Notes: generated by a model not told the origin, from the sequence alone. A stretch of DNA of 64,000 nt from CAWGOF01 sp963824225 (GCA_963824225.1 CAWGOF010000002.1:868001-932000), one strand, 5' to 3'. Positions 25,901 to 33,441 are shown, counted from the first letter of the stretch. Numbers and translations: made by a program.

Positions 25901-28900
25901 CCCAGAGGAGTTTCGAGTACGACGCACGCGGCCGCTTGACGGCGGAGGAGCAAGGCGCCGGCATCGGCCGACTCGAATACGCGTATGTGGATCCCGGCGA
26001 AGTCCGCATCACGACCGCTGCGAGCGGCACCTACGTGGTCCGTGTCGGATTCGAAGGCGAGATCCTGGAGTTCGTCGACACCCTCGGTCGCACGACGCGT
26101 TTCGGCTATGGCGCCGACACCGGCGTGAAAGGGGCGACGCTGCCCGACGGATCAACCACGCAGTACGCTTACGACTCGAAGCTCAATGTTCGGCAGATCC
26201 AGGACGCCCTTGGGAACTCACTCCTCTTCGGCTGGACTCCGGACTTCAGTCGCCTCGACTGGATGAGGGACCAGCGCGGGAACCTGACGGACTACACGAC
26301 TGACACCCGCGGCAACACGACGGAGATCAAGTATCCGGATCCGAGCCTCCTGCTTCGGAAGGCCACGTACAACCCCGACGGAACCGTCGCCTCGACCACG
26401 AACCGCAGAAACCAGACCATCACGTTTGCCTACGACATCGAAGGGCGCCTCGCCCAGAAGACCTACCCGGGCGGGCGGGCGATCACGTACACCTACGACG
26501 GCCACAACAACCTGCTAACTGCTTCGGACACCGTCACTGGCACGATCTCGATGGAGTACGACGACCGCGACTTCATGACGCGGATCGACTACCCGGGGGG
26601 ACGGTGGCTGTCGTTCAGCTACGGCGACGCGGGCAAGCGCACCCAGCGCACCGGGCAGGACGGCTTCACCGTCAACTACGTCTACGACGCGGCGGGGCGG
26701 CTCTCCGGGCTGACCGACGGAGGCGGGGTTCCGATCGTCACCTACCAGTACGACGCCGCCGGGCGTCGGTCGCGGGAGGACAAGGCCAACGGAACGTACA
26801 CGGTGTACGGCTACGACCTTGAGGGACAGCTCACGAGCATCGTGCACCATGGACCGGCAAGCGGGGTCCAGGCGAGCTTCACCTACACGTACGACGAAGC
26901 CGGCCGCCGCGAGTCAATGACCACGCTCGAGGGCGGGACGACCTACACCTACGACGCGATCGGCCAGCTCACGGGCGTCGCCTTCCCGGACGGACGGACG
27001 GTCATCTACGAGTACGATCCGGCAGGGAACAGGACTTCGGTCGTCGACGACGGGGTGGAGAGCATCTACACGACCAACAGCATGAACCAGTACCTGCAGG
27101 TCGGAGCGACGACCTATCACTACGACGACGATGGGAACCTCGACTCGAAGACCGACGCGACGGGAACGACGACCTACGCGTATGACAACGACAACCGACT
27201 CATCCAAGTCGTGACGCCGACCAACGAGACGTTCCAGTACACGTACGACGCACTCGGGAATCGCGTGGCACAGAACCACGATGGCGATGTGACGACCTGG
27301 CTCCACGACCCGACCGGCCTCGTCGACGTGGTCGCTGAGTACGCGACCGATGGGACTTTGGTGGCGCGGTACGTCCACGGCTCGGGGCTGGTAAGCAAGG
27401 AGGACGGCCTCGGCGCCCAGGACTTCTACGGCTACGACGCGATCGGGAATACGTGCCTGTTGACCGATGACCAGGGTGCCGTAGCGAACACCTACGCCTA
27501 CGAGCCATTCGGTGCGCTGCGGTCGTCGTCGGAGTCCATTGCAAGCCCGTATCAGTTTGTGGGTCGCGAAGGCGTGCGAGCTGATGACACTGGACTCGCA
27601 TTCATGCGCGCGCGGGTGTACGACGCCGAATTGGGCCGCTTCTTGGCCGAGGACCCAGCGGGCGTCGCCCGCGGAACCAATCTCTACAGCTACGTCCGGA
27701 ACAGGCCGGTATCCCTTGTTGACCCTAGTGGGCTAGGTCCAACCCTCAGGGAGCCGGGCGAGGACCTGGAGGATTGCGTTGAGAGATGTGTTGGTTACAA
27801 CCCTGTCGTTACGTTATGCGAGTACATCTGCCCGCCGGGATCTGATCCGGAGTTCTGTGTAGCGTGTGACCTGGGGGGCGAATGGACGACAGCGGGGTAT
27901 TGCTACATGGCCTGCTTTGGGGAGGAACCCAGGAAGAGATTCGAGCCGGACGACCCGACACCTACGCCTACTCCGACTCCAACAACTACACCGACGCCAA
28001 CTCCCGTACCGCTATTGACTCCCATCCCTGTGAATCCTCAGCTCTTGTGTAGCGCACAAGCCCCCCCCCATAACGGTGTAGTCAGCGCTGAGTTGCTCAC
28101 GGCAGCAGCCGCGGCGGGTGATCCCTGCCGCGACTATGACCATGACCCCTACGAGGAGCTGTGGTCCGGCGATCCGAACGAGAAGGTGGGCTCTCCCGGC
28201 TACGGTCCACAGACGTTCCTGAGCGGGGCGCCCTCGATGCCGTACACGATCTTCTTCGAGAACCAGGCGAGCGTTGCGGCGCCGGCCCAGGAGATCGTGA
28301 TCATAGACAACCTCGATCCCGATCTCGACTACACGAGTTTCACGCTAGGGGAGGTCGCGTTCGGATTCCAGCTCGTGAACAGCCTCGCCGGGCAGTCGTC
28401 GGGAACGACGACCGTGCCGTTGAACAACTCGAGCCACCTCGTCGAGATCACGGTCACAAACACCGGAAGCGGCCAGATCGAGTGGCGTCTCAAGACCATC
28501 GACCCGCTGACGGGTGATCTTCCGCTCGATCCTCTGGCAGGGCTACTGCCGCCCGACGATCCGAACGATGAAGATGGTCGAGGCGAAGGACACGTCTCCT
28601 TCACGATCCAAGCCGCTGCCGGGCTGCCGACCGGGACTCAGATCACCAACGACGCAACGATCGTGTTCGACACGAACGCTCCGATCGTGACGAACACCTG
28701 GCTCAACACGATCGACAACGGAGTGCCGGAGAGCGAGGTGACGGCCGTTGTCCCGATCCCTGGGAGCCCGAATGACTGGGAGATCACTTGGGATGGAGCG
28801 GATGATGCGAGTGGTTCAGGCCTCAAGGACTACGCGGTCTACGTCTCCGACAACGGTGAGCCGTACGCACTGTGGCAGGTGAACACGACGGAGACATCCG

Positions 28901-30396
28901 CGCCGTTCACGGTAGCCTGTGGCCACACCTACGACTTCTACAGCTCCGCACGGGATAACGTGGGCAATCTGGAGCCTGGGCCGTCCATTCCCGACTGGAC
29001 GCTGGTGGCGGGCGCTGACGTTGACCTCGACCTCGTCTGTGGCCTTTCCGACAACTGCCCGACCGTTCCGAACCCGTCCCAGGCCGATGGAGACGGCGAC
29101 GGCGTCGGTGACGCGTGCGACACGAACCCCCATGTCACCGTCTGCCCGTCCGGCTGCGACTACTCGAGCGGTCAGACGGCGGTCGACAACGCGACGCAGT
29201 CGGGGACTGTGATCGAGATCCGCCCGGGTACCGGAGGCGGGATCGTCGTCGACGAGGGCAAGGCCTTCACCTTCGTCGGTGCACCGGGGCCCGAGGTCGT
29301 CGTTTCTTCGGCGACTGGACCGGCGTTCGACGTCCGGTCGACGTCCAGTGGCGGGACGGTCGTCTTCCGCAACCTCGTGATCGAGGCGCAGGACGGCATC
29401 CGTTCCCTCGTGCCAACACGGATCGAGGACCTGACGTTCCGGAACATCGCTGGGACGGCGCTCGATCTGCAGTCGGGAGCGCACGTTGCAAACCGGGTGA
29501 TCTTCGGGCCGTCGGTGATGAACGCGGTCCGGGTCGCCCCTGGCGCGACGCTCGATCTCGGTCGCGGGTGGTTCCAGGGCGTCAGCGGCGTGGGAGTCCG
29601 GGCCGAGGGCGTGGTGCACCTCGTCAACGTCCTGATGGCTCAGGGCGGGACGGCGATCCTGACCGGCTCGGCCGGCTTCCTCGACGTCCAGTTCGCCACG
29701 ATTACGGCGAACGCATTCGGGATCGACAACGCTGCTGCCGGGACGGTCGCTCTCGCCGAGAGCGTCGTCTACGGGAATGGCGGGGACCTCGTCGCGGTTC
29801 CGTGCACGGGGGTCACGAACACCGACACAGCGCCGGCTTGTGCCGGGCAGAACGGCAACGTCTCGGCAAATCCGCTGCTTGACGCGGCGTTTCGGCCGCA
29901 GACGGGGTCGCCGTGTCTCGATGGCGGGGACAACCCGATGCTCTACGTCGGCTTCCCGCCCACGGACCTGGCCGGCGGCCTGCGCCTGCGCGACTACGAT
30001 GGAAACGGCCTGGCGCAGCCAGACATGGGCGCGTTCGAGGAGACCAACACGACGCTGACTCCGGGCGACGTTGCCGGCCTGCGTTGGTCGAGCAAGACCG
30101 CTTTCACCTGGGACAACCTCGGCGTCCCGAGCTACCGGGTCTACCGTCGGGTGTCGCCGTTCGGGTATACGAGCTTCGGGACGTGTGTCTCGGATCCGAA
30201 TCCAAGCGATCGAGCGTTCAGCGATTCAGGAACTCCGGCGCCAGGCGAGGTGTGGTCCTACGTCGTCTCGGGGGTCAGCGCCGCGGCAGAGGAGGGGACC
30301 CTCGGGCACGGGACGAGCGCCGAGCGGAGCAACTTCGCGCCCTGCACGCTGCCCGTCTCGGGCAACTCGGATGGGGTGGGCCGCACGAGACGCTGA
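19993..30396 (+). CDS. Giant RHS/YD-repeat surface protein fused to beta-helix and TSP3 modules
   Basis: GTG 19993 gives a signal peptide (RRLRTRRDLARC, then AALALLFVASAG); in-frame ATGs at 19756 and 19900 are alternatives. The 3467-residue chain has three Gly-rich 437-residue repeats (third incomplete), an IPT/TIG-like domain (from about 24300) and an RHS entry segment (GLPLVFSRSYPVALEERFRL). Many YD repeats follow (FTYTYDEAGRRESM), with the RHS core ending ARVYDAELGRFLAEDPAG, then NLYSYVRNRPVSLVDPSGLG (about 27600-27735). Where toxin-type RHS proteins carry a variable toxin, this one has a Cys-rich segment, a Thr-Pro linker, a DPNEKVG/FEN module, a TSP3 repeat, a beta-helix, and a C-terminal fibronectin-like tail (GTLGHGTSAERSNFAPC). 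It is probably an extracellular adhesin or scaffold. No toxin or immunity gene was recognised. Confidence 0.8.
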   Translation: MHDVRRLRTRRDLARCAALALLFVASAGKLRAADLVCSSAMPPITVPTAYDNVFVNSGCVLTVDALLTVSGSLTIQTGGVVTHSVGLLAGLAVDVGGTIDVQAGGLIDLNGRGLRGGYNGSQFDPNGEAFNSSGVVVSGAQGLWTPNGNTPGAGASFGGIGSASNLGMASNLPYGLLELPQQLGSGGGGGVRGGCAVSGGNGGGRATIRAGTLVVNGTIRANGGNGIGGCSGGISGGGSGGSIRLDVTSLSGSGAIQAIGGNGVSNPSDGVFSGAAGGGRIAIFYGTDTLPVANISARGGNVTNNGSAGTIYLKDNAQAHGDLIVDNGSIGSNLSTPMRTALSSFRSLVVRNAAKVSVTGSEFATLTLEQPLSVTNGSVLSLGTGMTLVVTNSSGFDINVESSAVLNLNVGMTLNANSVRVNAATLNTSIPLDFPTASDFILSGVGVLNILNSTTFRIASFTPSNFVSGTVNLSAGSRLDITSNTATVGAGVALVKDGSLGASGDAIGSLTIQTGGVVTHSVGLLAGLAVDVGGTIDVQAGGLIDLNGRGLRGGYNGSQFDPNGEAFNSSGVVVSGAQGLWTPNGNTPGAGASFGGIGSASNLGMASNLPYGLLELPQQLGSGGGGGVRGGCAVSGGNGGGRATIRAGTLVVNGTIRANGGNGIGGCSGGISGGGSGGSIRLDVTSLSGSGAIQAIGGNGVSNPSDGVFSGAAGGGRIAIFYGTDTLPVANISARGGNVTNNGSAGTIYLKDNAQAHGDLIVDNGSIGSNLSTPMRTALSSFRSLVVRNAAKVSVTGSEFATLTLEQPLSVTNGSVLSLGTGMTLVVTNSSGFDINVESSAVLNLNVGMTLNANSVRVNAATLNTSIPLDFPTASDFILSGVGVLNILNSTTFRIASFTPSNFVSGTVNLSAGSRLDITSNTATVGAGVALVKDGSLGASGDAIGSLTIQTGGVVTHSVGLLAGLAVDVGGTIDVQAGGLIDLNGRGLRGGYNGSQFDPNGEAFNSSGVVVSGAQGLWTPNGNTPGAGASFGGIGSASNLGMASNLPYGLLELPQQLGSGGGGGVRGGCAVSGGNGGGRATIRAGTLVVNGTIRANGGNGIGGCSGGISGGGSGGSIRLDVTSLSGSGAIQAIGGNGVSNPSDGVFSGAAGGGRIAIFYGTDTLPVANISARGGNVTNNGSAGTIYLKDNAQAHGDLIVDNGSVSSGLSTPLRFGAGINALRNVVIRGASLQTSNSAVPRLICEELRLENNASVRADAIGLLGGRQSGNPSNDGQTYPPGPMSTGGAGGSYGGFGGGQGTNPTYGSDQNPTHLGSGGSTSQASGQGGNGGGLVWIEANRCVIPTGTSVTANGGNAVAGVGAQGGGSGGTVRLDCAELEGAGTISANGGNGFHGGGGGRVLLKRDVNLFSGSLPTARRGLTTGGGNDGTDGSVVVTEHTPCFVPKIFSVLPNHGGNAGATTVTITGCNLDPLADARLQRAGQPAIVASAIAGTPARTRLTATFNLQGAVAGLWDIVVTNPFSTPITAFSAFTVEQGGEGTLVTVMRDEERIECFQPAGLPTAPVGAAVTAGSETSGSRCVVFPIPVRPFRNYATEVIYENRGNVDIPAPLLIVEATSNAALRVSELEPYSTDPLQVLALGPDGAIDTIPPGSIYRIPIYFRSAETAAHAKFNLVLSEMPVDSEPIDWVGMEQQMRPDDIADDAWDAIWANVMDQVGQTRADYRNALMADARYLASYGRKVYSVRDLFNFEMLRAKGRIVPKTTLEGATDLAIGAPGLPLVFSRSYPVALEERFRLGPLGRGWSHNYQMTLQSAPGGVEVRGPGEQRRGFVASKSAWVSNVGDPGVLTRRADFGWLLREKDGRTSAFSSAGVLEYQEDSNGNRLSFTYDTGRLSRIEHTNGYRIDVSYSTDGRVTDLIDHAGHQVHYVYDGSGEQLMSVTVYGDRETQYTYTPSTGAPTDHSITSITYPDATQRSFEYDARGRLTAEEQGAGIGRLEYAYVDPGEVRITTAASGTYVVRVGFEGEILEFVDTLGRTTRFGYGADTGVKGATLPDGSTTQYAYDSKLNVRQIQDALGNSLLFGWTPDFSRLDWMRDQRGNLTDYTTDTRGNTTEIKYPDPSLLLRKATYNPDGTVASTTNRRNQTITFAYDIEGRLAQKTYPGGRAITYTYDGHNNLLTASDTVTGTISMEYDDRDFMTRIDYPGGRWLSFSYGDAGKRTQRTGQDGFTVNYVYDAAGRLSGLTDGGGVPIVTYQYDAAGRRSREDKANGTYTVYGYDLEGQLTSIVHHGPASGVQASFTYTYDEAGRRESMTTLEGGTTYTYDAIGQLTGVAFPDGRTVIYEYDPAGNRTSVVDDGVESIYTTNSMNQYLQVGATTYHYDDDGNLDSKTDATGTTTYAYDNDNRLIQVVTPTNETFQYTYDALGNRVAQNHDGDVTTWLHDPTGLVDVVAEYATDGTLVARYVHGSGLVSKEDGLGAQDFYGYDAIGNTCLLTDDQGAVANTYAYEPFGALRSSSESIASPYQFVGREGVRADDTGLAFMRARVYDAELGRFLAEDPAGVARGTNLYSYVRNRPVSLVDPSGLGPTLREPGEDLEDCVERCVGYNPVVTLCEYICPPGSDPEFCVACDLGGEWTTAGYCYMACFGEEPRKRFEPDDPTPTPTPTPTTTPTPTPVPLLTPIPVNPQLLCSAQAPPHNGVVSAELLTAAAAAGDPCRDYDHDPYEELWSGDPNEKVGSPGYGPQTFLSGAPSMPYTIFFENQASVAAPAQEIVIIDNLDPDLDYTSFTLGEVAFGFQLVNSLAGQSSGTTTVPLNNSSHLVEITVTNTGSGQIEWRLKTIDPLTGDLPLDPLAGLLPPDDPNDEDGRGEGHVSFTIQAAAGLPTGTQITNDATIVFDTNAPIVTNTWLNTIDNGVPESEVTAVVPIPGSPNDWEITWDGADDASGSGLKDYAVYVSDNGEPYALWQVNTTETSAPFTVACGHTYDFYSSARDNVGNLEPGPSIPDWTLVAGADVDLDLVCGLSDNCPTVPNPSQADGDGDGVGDACDTNPHVTVCPSGCDYSSGQTAVDNATQSGTVIEIRPGTGGGIVVDEGKAFTFVGAPGPEVVVSSATGPAFDVRSTSSGGTVVFRNLVIEAQDGIRSLVPTRIEDLTFRNIAGTALDLQSGAHVANRVIFGPSVMNAVRVAPGATLDLGRGWFQGVSGVGVRAEGVVHLVNVLMAQGGTAILTGSAGFLDVQFATITANAFGIDNAAAGTVALAESVVYGNGGDLVAVPCTGVTNTDTAPACAGQNGNVSANPLLDAAFRPQTGSPCLDGGDNPMLYVGFPPTDLAGGLRLRDYDGNGLAQPDMGAFEETNTTLTPGDVAGLRWSSKTAFTWDNLGVPSYRVYRRVSPFGYTSFGTCVSDPNPSDRAFSDSGTPAPGEVWSYVVSGVSAAAEEGTLGHGTSAERSNFAPCTLPVSGNSDGVGRTRR
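20203..23600 (+). repeat. Three tandem copies of a 1311-bp coding repeat (third truncated)
   Basis: The units start at 20203, 21514 and 22825, exactly 1311 bp apart. The first two are complete; the third diverges at about 23600. The copies are nearly identical: one clear difference is AAGGAC in copies 1 and 3 against AAAGAC in copy 2. The unit encodes a Gly/Asn-rich beta-structure. Recent duplication or gene conversion is implied. Confidence 0.95.
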
Positions 30397-30522
30397 ATCG
30401 GTTGCGGTCGGTTCCACTTGAGGAGGTAACGGGCAATTCCGTGCAACTCGTTGGGTTGCGCTCTCACCTTGCGCAGGAAGGCGTCGATCATGCAGAGCAG
30501 CAGCGGTATTATGGGTGCGCTC

Positions 30523-31116
30523 CTACTCCCACTGATTCTCACTGGGGAGGGGGGAACCTCCCGCGAGCAGTACCGGGTTGGCGGACTCGAGGCGCTCTCG
30601 GGCCTCACGCACCCGTCGCCGGCCCTCGTGGATCCGTTGCACCAAGTCGACCGTGGCGGTGGCCTTGACCTTGACCTGCTGAACAGAACGCCCCCGGGCG
30701 CGATCGAGCAGCTCGCGGGCAGCGGCCAAGCGCACGCCCACGTAGCGGCCCCGCACTTCGCCACGCATGACCGCGATGATGACCCCGAGGGCCTCCTGGG
30801 CGGTCGGATCCGAGAGCTCGGCTTGCCGGGCCAGTCGGATTGCACGGACGGCCCCTCGCGGGAGCACGTCTCGCGAGCCGCGCGGCCTTCCGGCCCCGGG
30901 CCGCCTGCCGCCTCGGGTTCTCACGGCCCATGCGGCTCCCACGGGGCCGTCCGTGCATGACCGGGCCTCTACGTGGTTCTGAGCCCCCTCTGGCGCCAGT
31001 CCGGGCTCGATCGTTGTCGTCAATCCTGGCTCCTTCTCTGTCGAGTCTCGCTGCTGTGCTGCTTCGTGCCTTCCGGACGCTCCCGCCGGTGGTCCTTTGT
31101 AGCCCATTCGTCGCAT
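30523..31116 (-). CDS. Phage/island protein of unknown function with GGRRPGAGRP motif
   Basis: A 197-residue protein whose ATG (31116) overlaps the stop of the preceding gene by one base (TAATG), implying coupled translation. The central GGRRPGAGRPRGS motif is common at the N-terminus of small phage DNA-packaging and related DNA-binding proteins. The rest is helical and Arg-rich (IRLARQAELSDPTAQEALGV; VRLAAARELLDRARGR; TVDLVQRIHEGRRRV). A terminase-small-subunit-like role is possible, but no large subunit is present. It is the last gene of the right-end cluster and faces away from the RHS gene's end. Confidence 0.5.
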   Translation of the reverse strand: MRRMGYKGPPAGASGRHEAAQQRDSTEKEPGLTTTIEPGLAPEGAQNHVEARSCTDGPVGAAWAVRTRGGRRPGAGRPRGSRDVLPRGAVRAIRLARQAELSDPTAQEALGVIIAVMRGEVRGRYVGVRLAAARELLDRARGRSVQQVKVKATATVDLVQRIHEGRRRVREARERLESANPVLLAGGSPLPSENQWE

Positions 31117-31796
31117 TAGCCTTCAATCTGACGCGGCAACCCCGCCTGGCGTGTCGCGTTCCGCCGATTCCCCTTCACCGCCGCGCGTAGGAGGTCCCGC
31201 AGCTCACGAGCTCGTTCGGGCCCGAGATCTGGTTCGCGTTGGGTCGTTTCGCGCCCCTCCCCGACCAACGGTGCGAGCGGGCCTCGCACCTGTTCCGTGG
31301 GAGCTTCTCTCGGCGGTTCTCTCGGAGGTTCCTGATTCAGAGGTTCTGTGCGCACGTCGTTCGCAACTACTTGCGCAGGTCGTTCGTAACTGGAGCGAAT
31401 GTCGTGCGCACCCCTGCGCACGTCGTTCGCATTCCCGGCGCACTTGGTGCGCACAACGTCTATCTCGGGGAGGTACAGACGGTACAAGCACGTGCTGTGG
31501 AGATGGCGGTGATCTTCGTTGGGGTCGAGCGTGTCAACCAGTCCCGCCCCGCGTAGTTCATCGATCCAGTTCTGCACGGCTCGACGGGAGGCTCCCATCG
31601 CGCCGGCTACTGTCCGTTGGCTCGGCCAGCATTCGGCCCAGACCCCGTTCTGGCGTGCATGGTCGGCGAGGACGATCAAGCAGTGTCGGGCCCCCTGCGA
31701 CAACCTGCACTCGGGACTTCGCATCAGTTGCAAGGCGCGAAAGACAACCGCCCGCTTCGGCCTCAATTCATCCGGGAGATCGTCGGTCATCGTCAC
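31116..31796 (-). CDS. Helix-turn-helix (HTH_36-type) replication/regulatory protein
   Basis: A 226-residue protein. GTG 31796 overlaps the stop of the preceding mini-ORF by four bases (GTGA); GTG 31799 and ATG 31790 are also possible. Residues about 30-90 carry a winged-helix of the HTH_36 type with its hallmark: GARHCLIVLADHARQ, CWPSQRTVAGAMGASRRAVQ and NWIDELRGAGLVDT. This domain is typical of phage and plasmid replication initiators and element regulators. The C-terminal half is Pro/Glu/Arg-rich and probably disordered. It may start replication of the excised element or regulate it. Confidence 0.65.
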   Translation of the reverse strand: MTMTDDLPDELRPKRAVVFRALQLMRSPECRLSQGARHCLIVLADHARQNGVWAECWPSQRTVAGAMGASRRAVQNWIDELRGAGLVDTLDPNEDHRHLHSTCLYRLYLPEIDVVRTKCAGNANDVRRGAHDIRSSYERPAQVVANDVRTEPLNQEPPREPPREAPTEQVRGPLAPLVGEGRETTQREPDLGPERARELRDLLRAAVKGNRRNATRQAGLPRQIEG

Positions 31797-31885
31797 CACC
31801 TGCGCGTGGACAGCTCGGGTCGGGTCGGCGGCGCGTCGTGTTCATCGCCGATCAGCTCGGTAGCGCTGCCTCGCGCGGCGCTCAC
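31793..31885 (-). CDS. 30-codon mini-ORF in the right-end cluster
   Basis: GTG 31885 overlaps the stop of the preceding mini-ORF by four bases (GTGA), and its own TGA (31793-31795) overlaps the GTG of the HTH gene. It encodes a short polar peptide (VSAARGSATELIGDEHDAPP...). There is no known family. The unbroken chain of stop-start overlaps is the only argument that it is translated; it may serve to couple translation to the HTH gene. Confidence 0.35.
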   Translation of the reverse strand: MSAARGSATELIGDEHDAPPTRPELSTRRW

Positions 31886-31956
31886 AGGATCGCCCGAGCT
31901 CGGGCCGCGGCGGTCACGCCGAAGTCGATCACGTCGGGTGTTTTGGAGCGGTTCAT
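31882..31956 (-). CDS. 24-codon mini-ORF in the right-end cluster
   Basis: ATG 31956 overlaps the stop of the excisionase-like gene in an ATGA junction, and the stop at 31882 overlaps the GTG of the next mini-ORF. The peptide begins MNRSKTPDVIDFGV and ends AAARARAIL. It is too short for family assignment. It could be a real small protein or a coupling relay. Confidence 0.4.
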   Translation of the reverse strand: MNRSKTPDVIDFGVTAAARARAIL

Positions 31957-32240
31957 GTCGTGCCGCCCGCGCTCCGCTCGGCGGCAAAGCGGCCTCGGCG
32001 ACCCCGGGCTCGCTGAGCAGCCGGCCGACGGATGCCTGCTCGGTCGTCGAGGAACCTCTTGAGGTCAGCGACGCGAAACAGGAGTCGCCGGCCGACCCGA
32101 ACTCCCTGAATCAATCCCTGTCGCTCGAACGAGCGCCACGTCTCCGCTGCGATACCTGTCAGGGCAGCAGCGCCGTCAAGCCCGACTGTGAGCGGCTCAA
32201 GTTCCTGGGTGGTGCCTAATGTGCCTGCGCGGTGGCCCAT
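31953..32240 (-). CDS. Excisionase-like helix-turn-helix protein
   Basis: A 95-residue protein from ATG 32240. It contains a MerR-superfamily HTH_17 domain of the excisionase/AlpA type: LDGAAALTGIAAETWRSFER, then QGLIQGVRVGRRLLFRVADL and KRFLDD. Such proteins bind DNA near att sites, bend it, and push recombinases toward excision, and they often regulate element genes. It is at the end of the element opposite the integrase and sits 60 bases after the 32301-33209 gene. An 11-bp inverted repeat lies in that gap. Its C-terminus is basic and low-complexity. Confidence 0.7.
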   Translation of the reverse strand: MGHRAGTLGTTQELEPLTVGLDGAAALTGIAAETWRSFERQGLIQGVRVGRRLLFRVADLKRFLDDRAGIRRPAAQRARGRRGRFAAERSAGGTT

Positions 32241-32279
32241 GGCTGAACATTACCGCGTCGCGACACGCGCCGAGCCGAA

Positions 32280-32312
32280 GCACGAAATTACATCTGCCGC
32301 CTAATTTCGTGC
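32280..32312. repeat. Perfect 11-bp inverted repeat before the excisionase-like gene
   Basis: GCACGAAATTA (32280-32290) and TAATTTCGTGC (32302-32312) are exact reverse complements around an 11-base spacer. The repeat is strikingly A/T-rich for this DNA, contains the TAG stop of the upstream gene, and lies about 40 bases before the excisionase-like ATG. It could be an operator, a weak terminator or a protein-binding site. Confidence 0.55.
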
Positions 32313-33209
32313 GTGGGCCTTAGCTTGGCGCCAGACCTTACGGATTGAGTTCGCAACGGTCCCAGGCTTCGGGAGAGCCATTTGGGGGTAGGCCTTGGAA
32401 AACCACTCGCAAAGGGCTGCCGCGTCGGCCTTGATGGTTTCTTTCAGCTGCCCGGCCGCGGCGCGGCGGGCCAGCTCTCCTTCGATCAGGTGACGAGGGG
32501 TGGGCCGCCCCGCGAAGCCGGTGTGAATGCTGCTCTTGTCGGGTTTGCCGAGGAAGCGCACATGAGGGAACTCGGTGCCGGTGACGCGATCGAAGAAGGT
32601 GCCCTCCGTGTCAGCATCGTGGATCCGGTCGCCGACCTCCCGCAACTCGATGATGTGCGGTTCTTGGACGATCGGGGGTAGTTCCTCGGTGGGCCTCTCA
32701 CCATGCTCTACGGCGTCGTTGTAGCGCTCCAGCGCAGGCCTTACATCTCTTTCGTACCCGCCTCGTCGGCGCTTCTCCTCCAGCTCCTTGTCGGCGCGCG
32801 AGAAGAACATGGGTGGCAACGTGGGCCCTTCTTTCGGGTGGATCGCCCCTTCGTACAGTCGGAATCTCGGGTGCCGCAGGTTTACGCACCTCGGCTCGAG
32901 GTGTTCCCACTGCTCCGGCTCGATCGTCACCCGGTCGAGCCCGTTCCGGCAGCCCGTTGCCTTGACTTCGCCGCTCAGCAGTTTGTCCTTGAAGAGGTCC
33001 CAGCCATGGCGACTCGTGGGGGCTCCCTTCGTCCTGACCTGGACGATCGGACGATCGTTGCCGTTCAGCACGACCGTCAGCTCGGAGTGCGGGTGTCGGA
33101 TCGAGCCGGCGAGCAGCACCTCAAGCCAGTCGCGCTGGTCGAGGTAGGTCTGCATCGCGTCGATGAGGGGAAGAGCTCGCGGCTCCCGCGATCGCGTCTT
33201 GGCAGTCAC
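32301..33209 (-). CDS. Element-encoded protein of unknown function
   Basis: A 302-residue protein; GTG 33209 is chosen because GGAGG lies 8 bases upstream. No catalytic motif is recognised. Visible parts are an N-terminal segment with DAMQTYLDQRDWLEVLLAG, a beta-rich part (ELTVVLNGNDRPIVQVRTKG), a charged linker, and a helical C-terminus (TIKADAAALCEWFSKAYPQM, SIRKVWRQAKAHARN). The position, first in the right-end cluster and next to attR, suggests an element maintenance or regulatory role. Related proteins on other islands may exist, but I cannot name the family. Confidence 0.55.
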   Translation of the reverse strand: MTAKTRSREPRALPLIDAMQTYLDQRDWLEVLLAGSIRHPHSELTVVLNGNDRPIVQVRTKGAPTSRHGWDLFKDKLLSGEVKATGCRNGLDRVTIEPEQWEHLEPRCVNLRHPRFRLYEGAIHPKEGPTLPPMFFSRADKELEEKRRRGGYERDVRPALERYNDAVEHGERPTEELPPIVQEPHIIELREVGDRIHDADTEGTFFDRVTGTEFPHVRFLGKPDKSSIHTGFAGRPTPRHLIEGELARRAAAGQLKETIKADAAALCEWFSKAYPQMALPKPGTVANSIRKVWRQAKAHARN

Positions 33210-33243
33210 CCTCGAGTCCCTCCGAGGCGTCCCTTGAAACTGT

Positions 33244-33298
33244 GCGGCCCCGCTGGCGGCGGGACACACCGCCCGTGTTGCAACACGTGCGGGGCCGC
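33244..33298. repeat. Nested palindromes upstream of the right-end gene cluster
   Basis: GCGGCCCCGC (33244-33253) pairs exactly with GCGGGGCCGC (33289-33298), and between them lies the perfect 12-bp palindrome GTGTTGCAACAC (33275-33286). The array sits 35-90 bases upstream of the GTG at 33209, where the cluster's promoter and operator are expected, and about 145 bases inside attR. It is a candidate operator, element origin or structured RNA. Confidence 0.45.
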
Positions 33299-33441
33299 GT
33301 ACGGACCGATTCTACGTCACCCCAGCAAGAGCCTCTCCGTGGTGTAATCCATGGTGCAGGTTGCCCCGGTGGGGAGCGGTGGCACGTTGCTGCGTTGTGC
33401 GAATTCCCCAGGAAACGGGCACTATCGGGACCTCTCTTTCG

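Noticed and set aside
27736..28100. RHS C-terminal toxin with immunity gene
   Set aside because: The segment is Cys-rich and then a Thr-Pro linker, with no recognised toxin motif, and the protein continues for 800 further residues; no immunity candidate follows. It is kept open as a question in the findings.
30258..30522. Minus-strand frame with MIDAFLRKVRAQPNELHGIA downstream of the 197-residue gene
   Set aside because: It looks partly coding but runs into the antisense of the RHS 3' end, lacks a ribosome-binding site and cannot be bounded; possibly a remnant.
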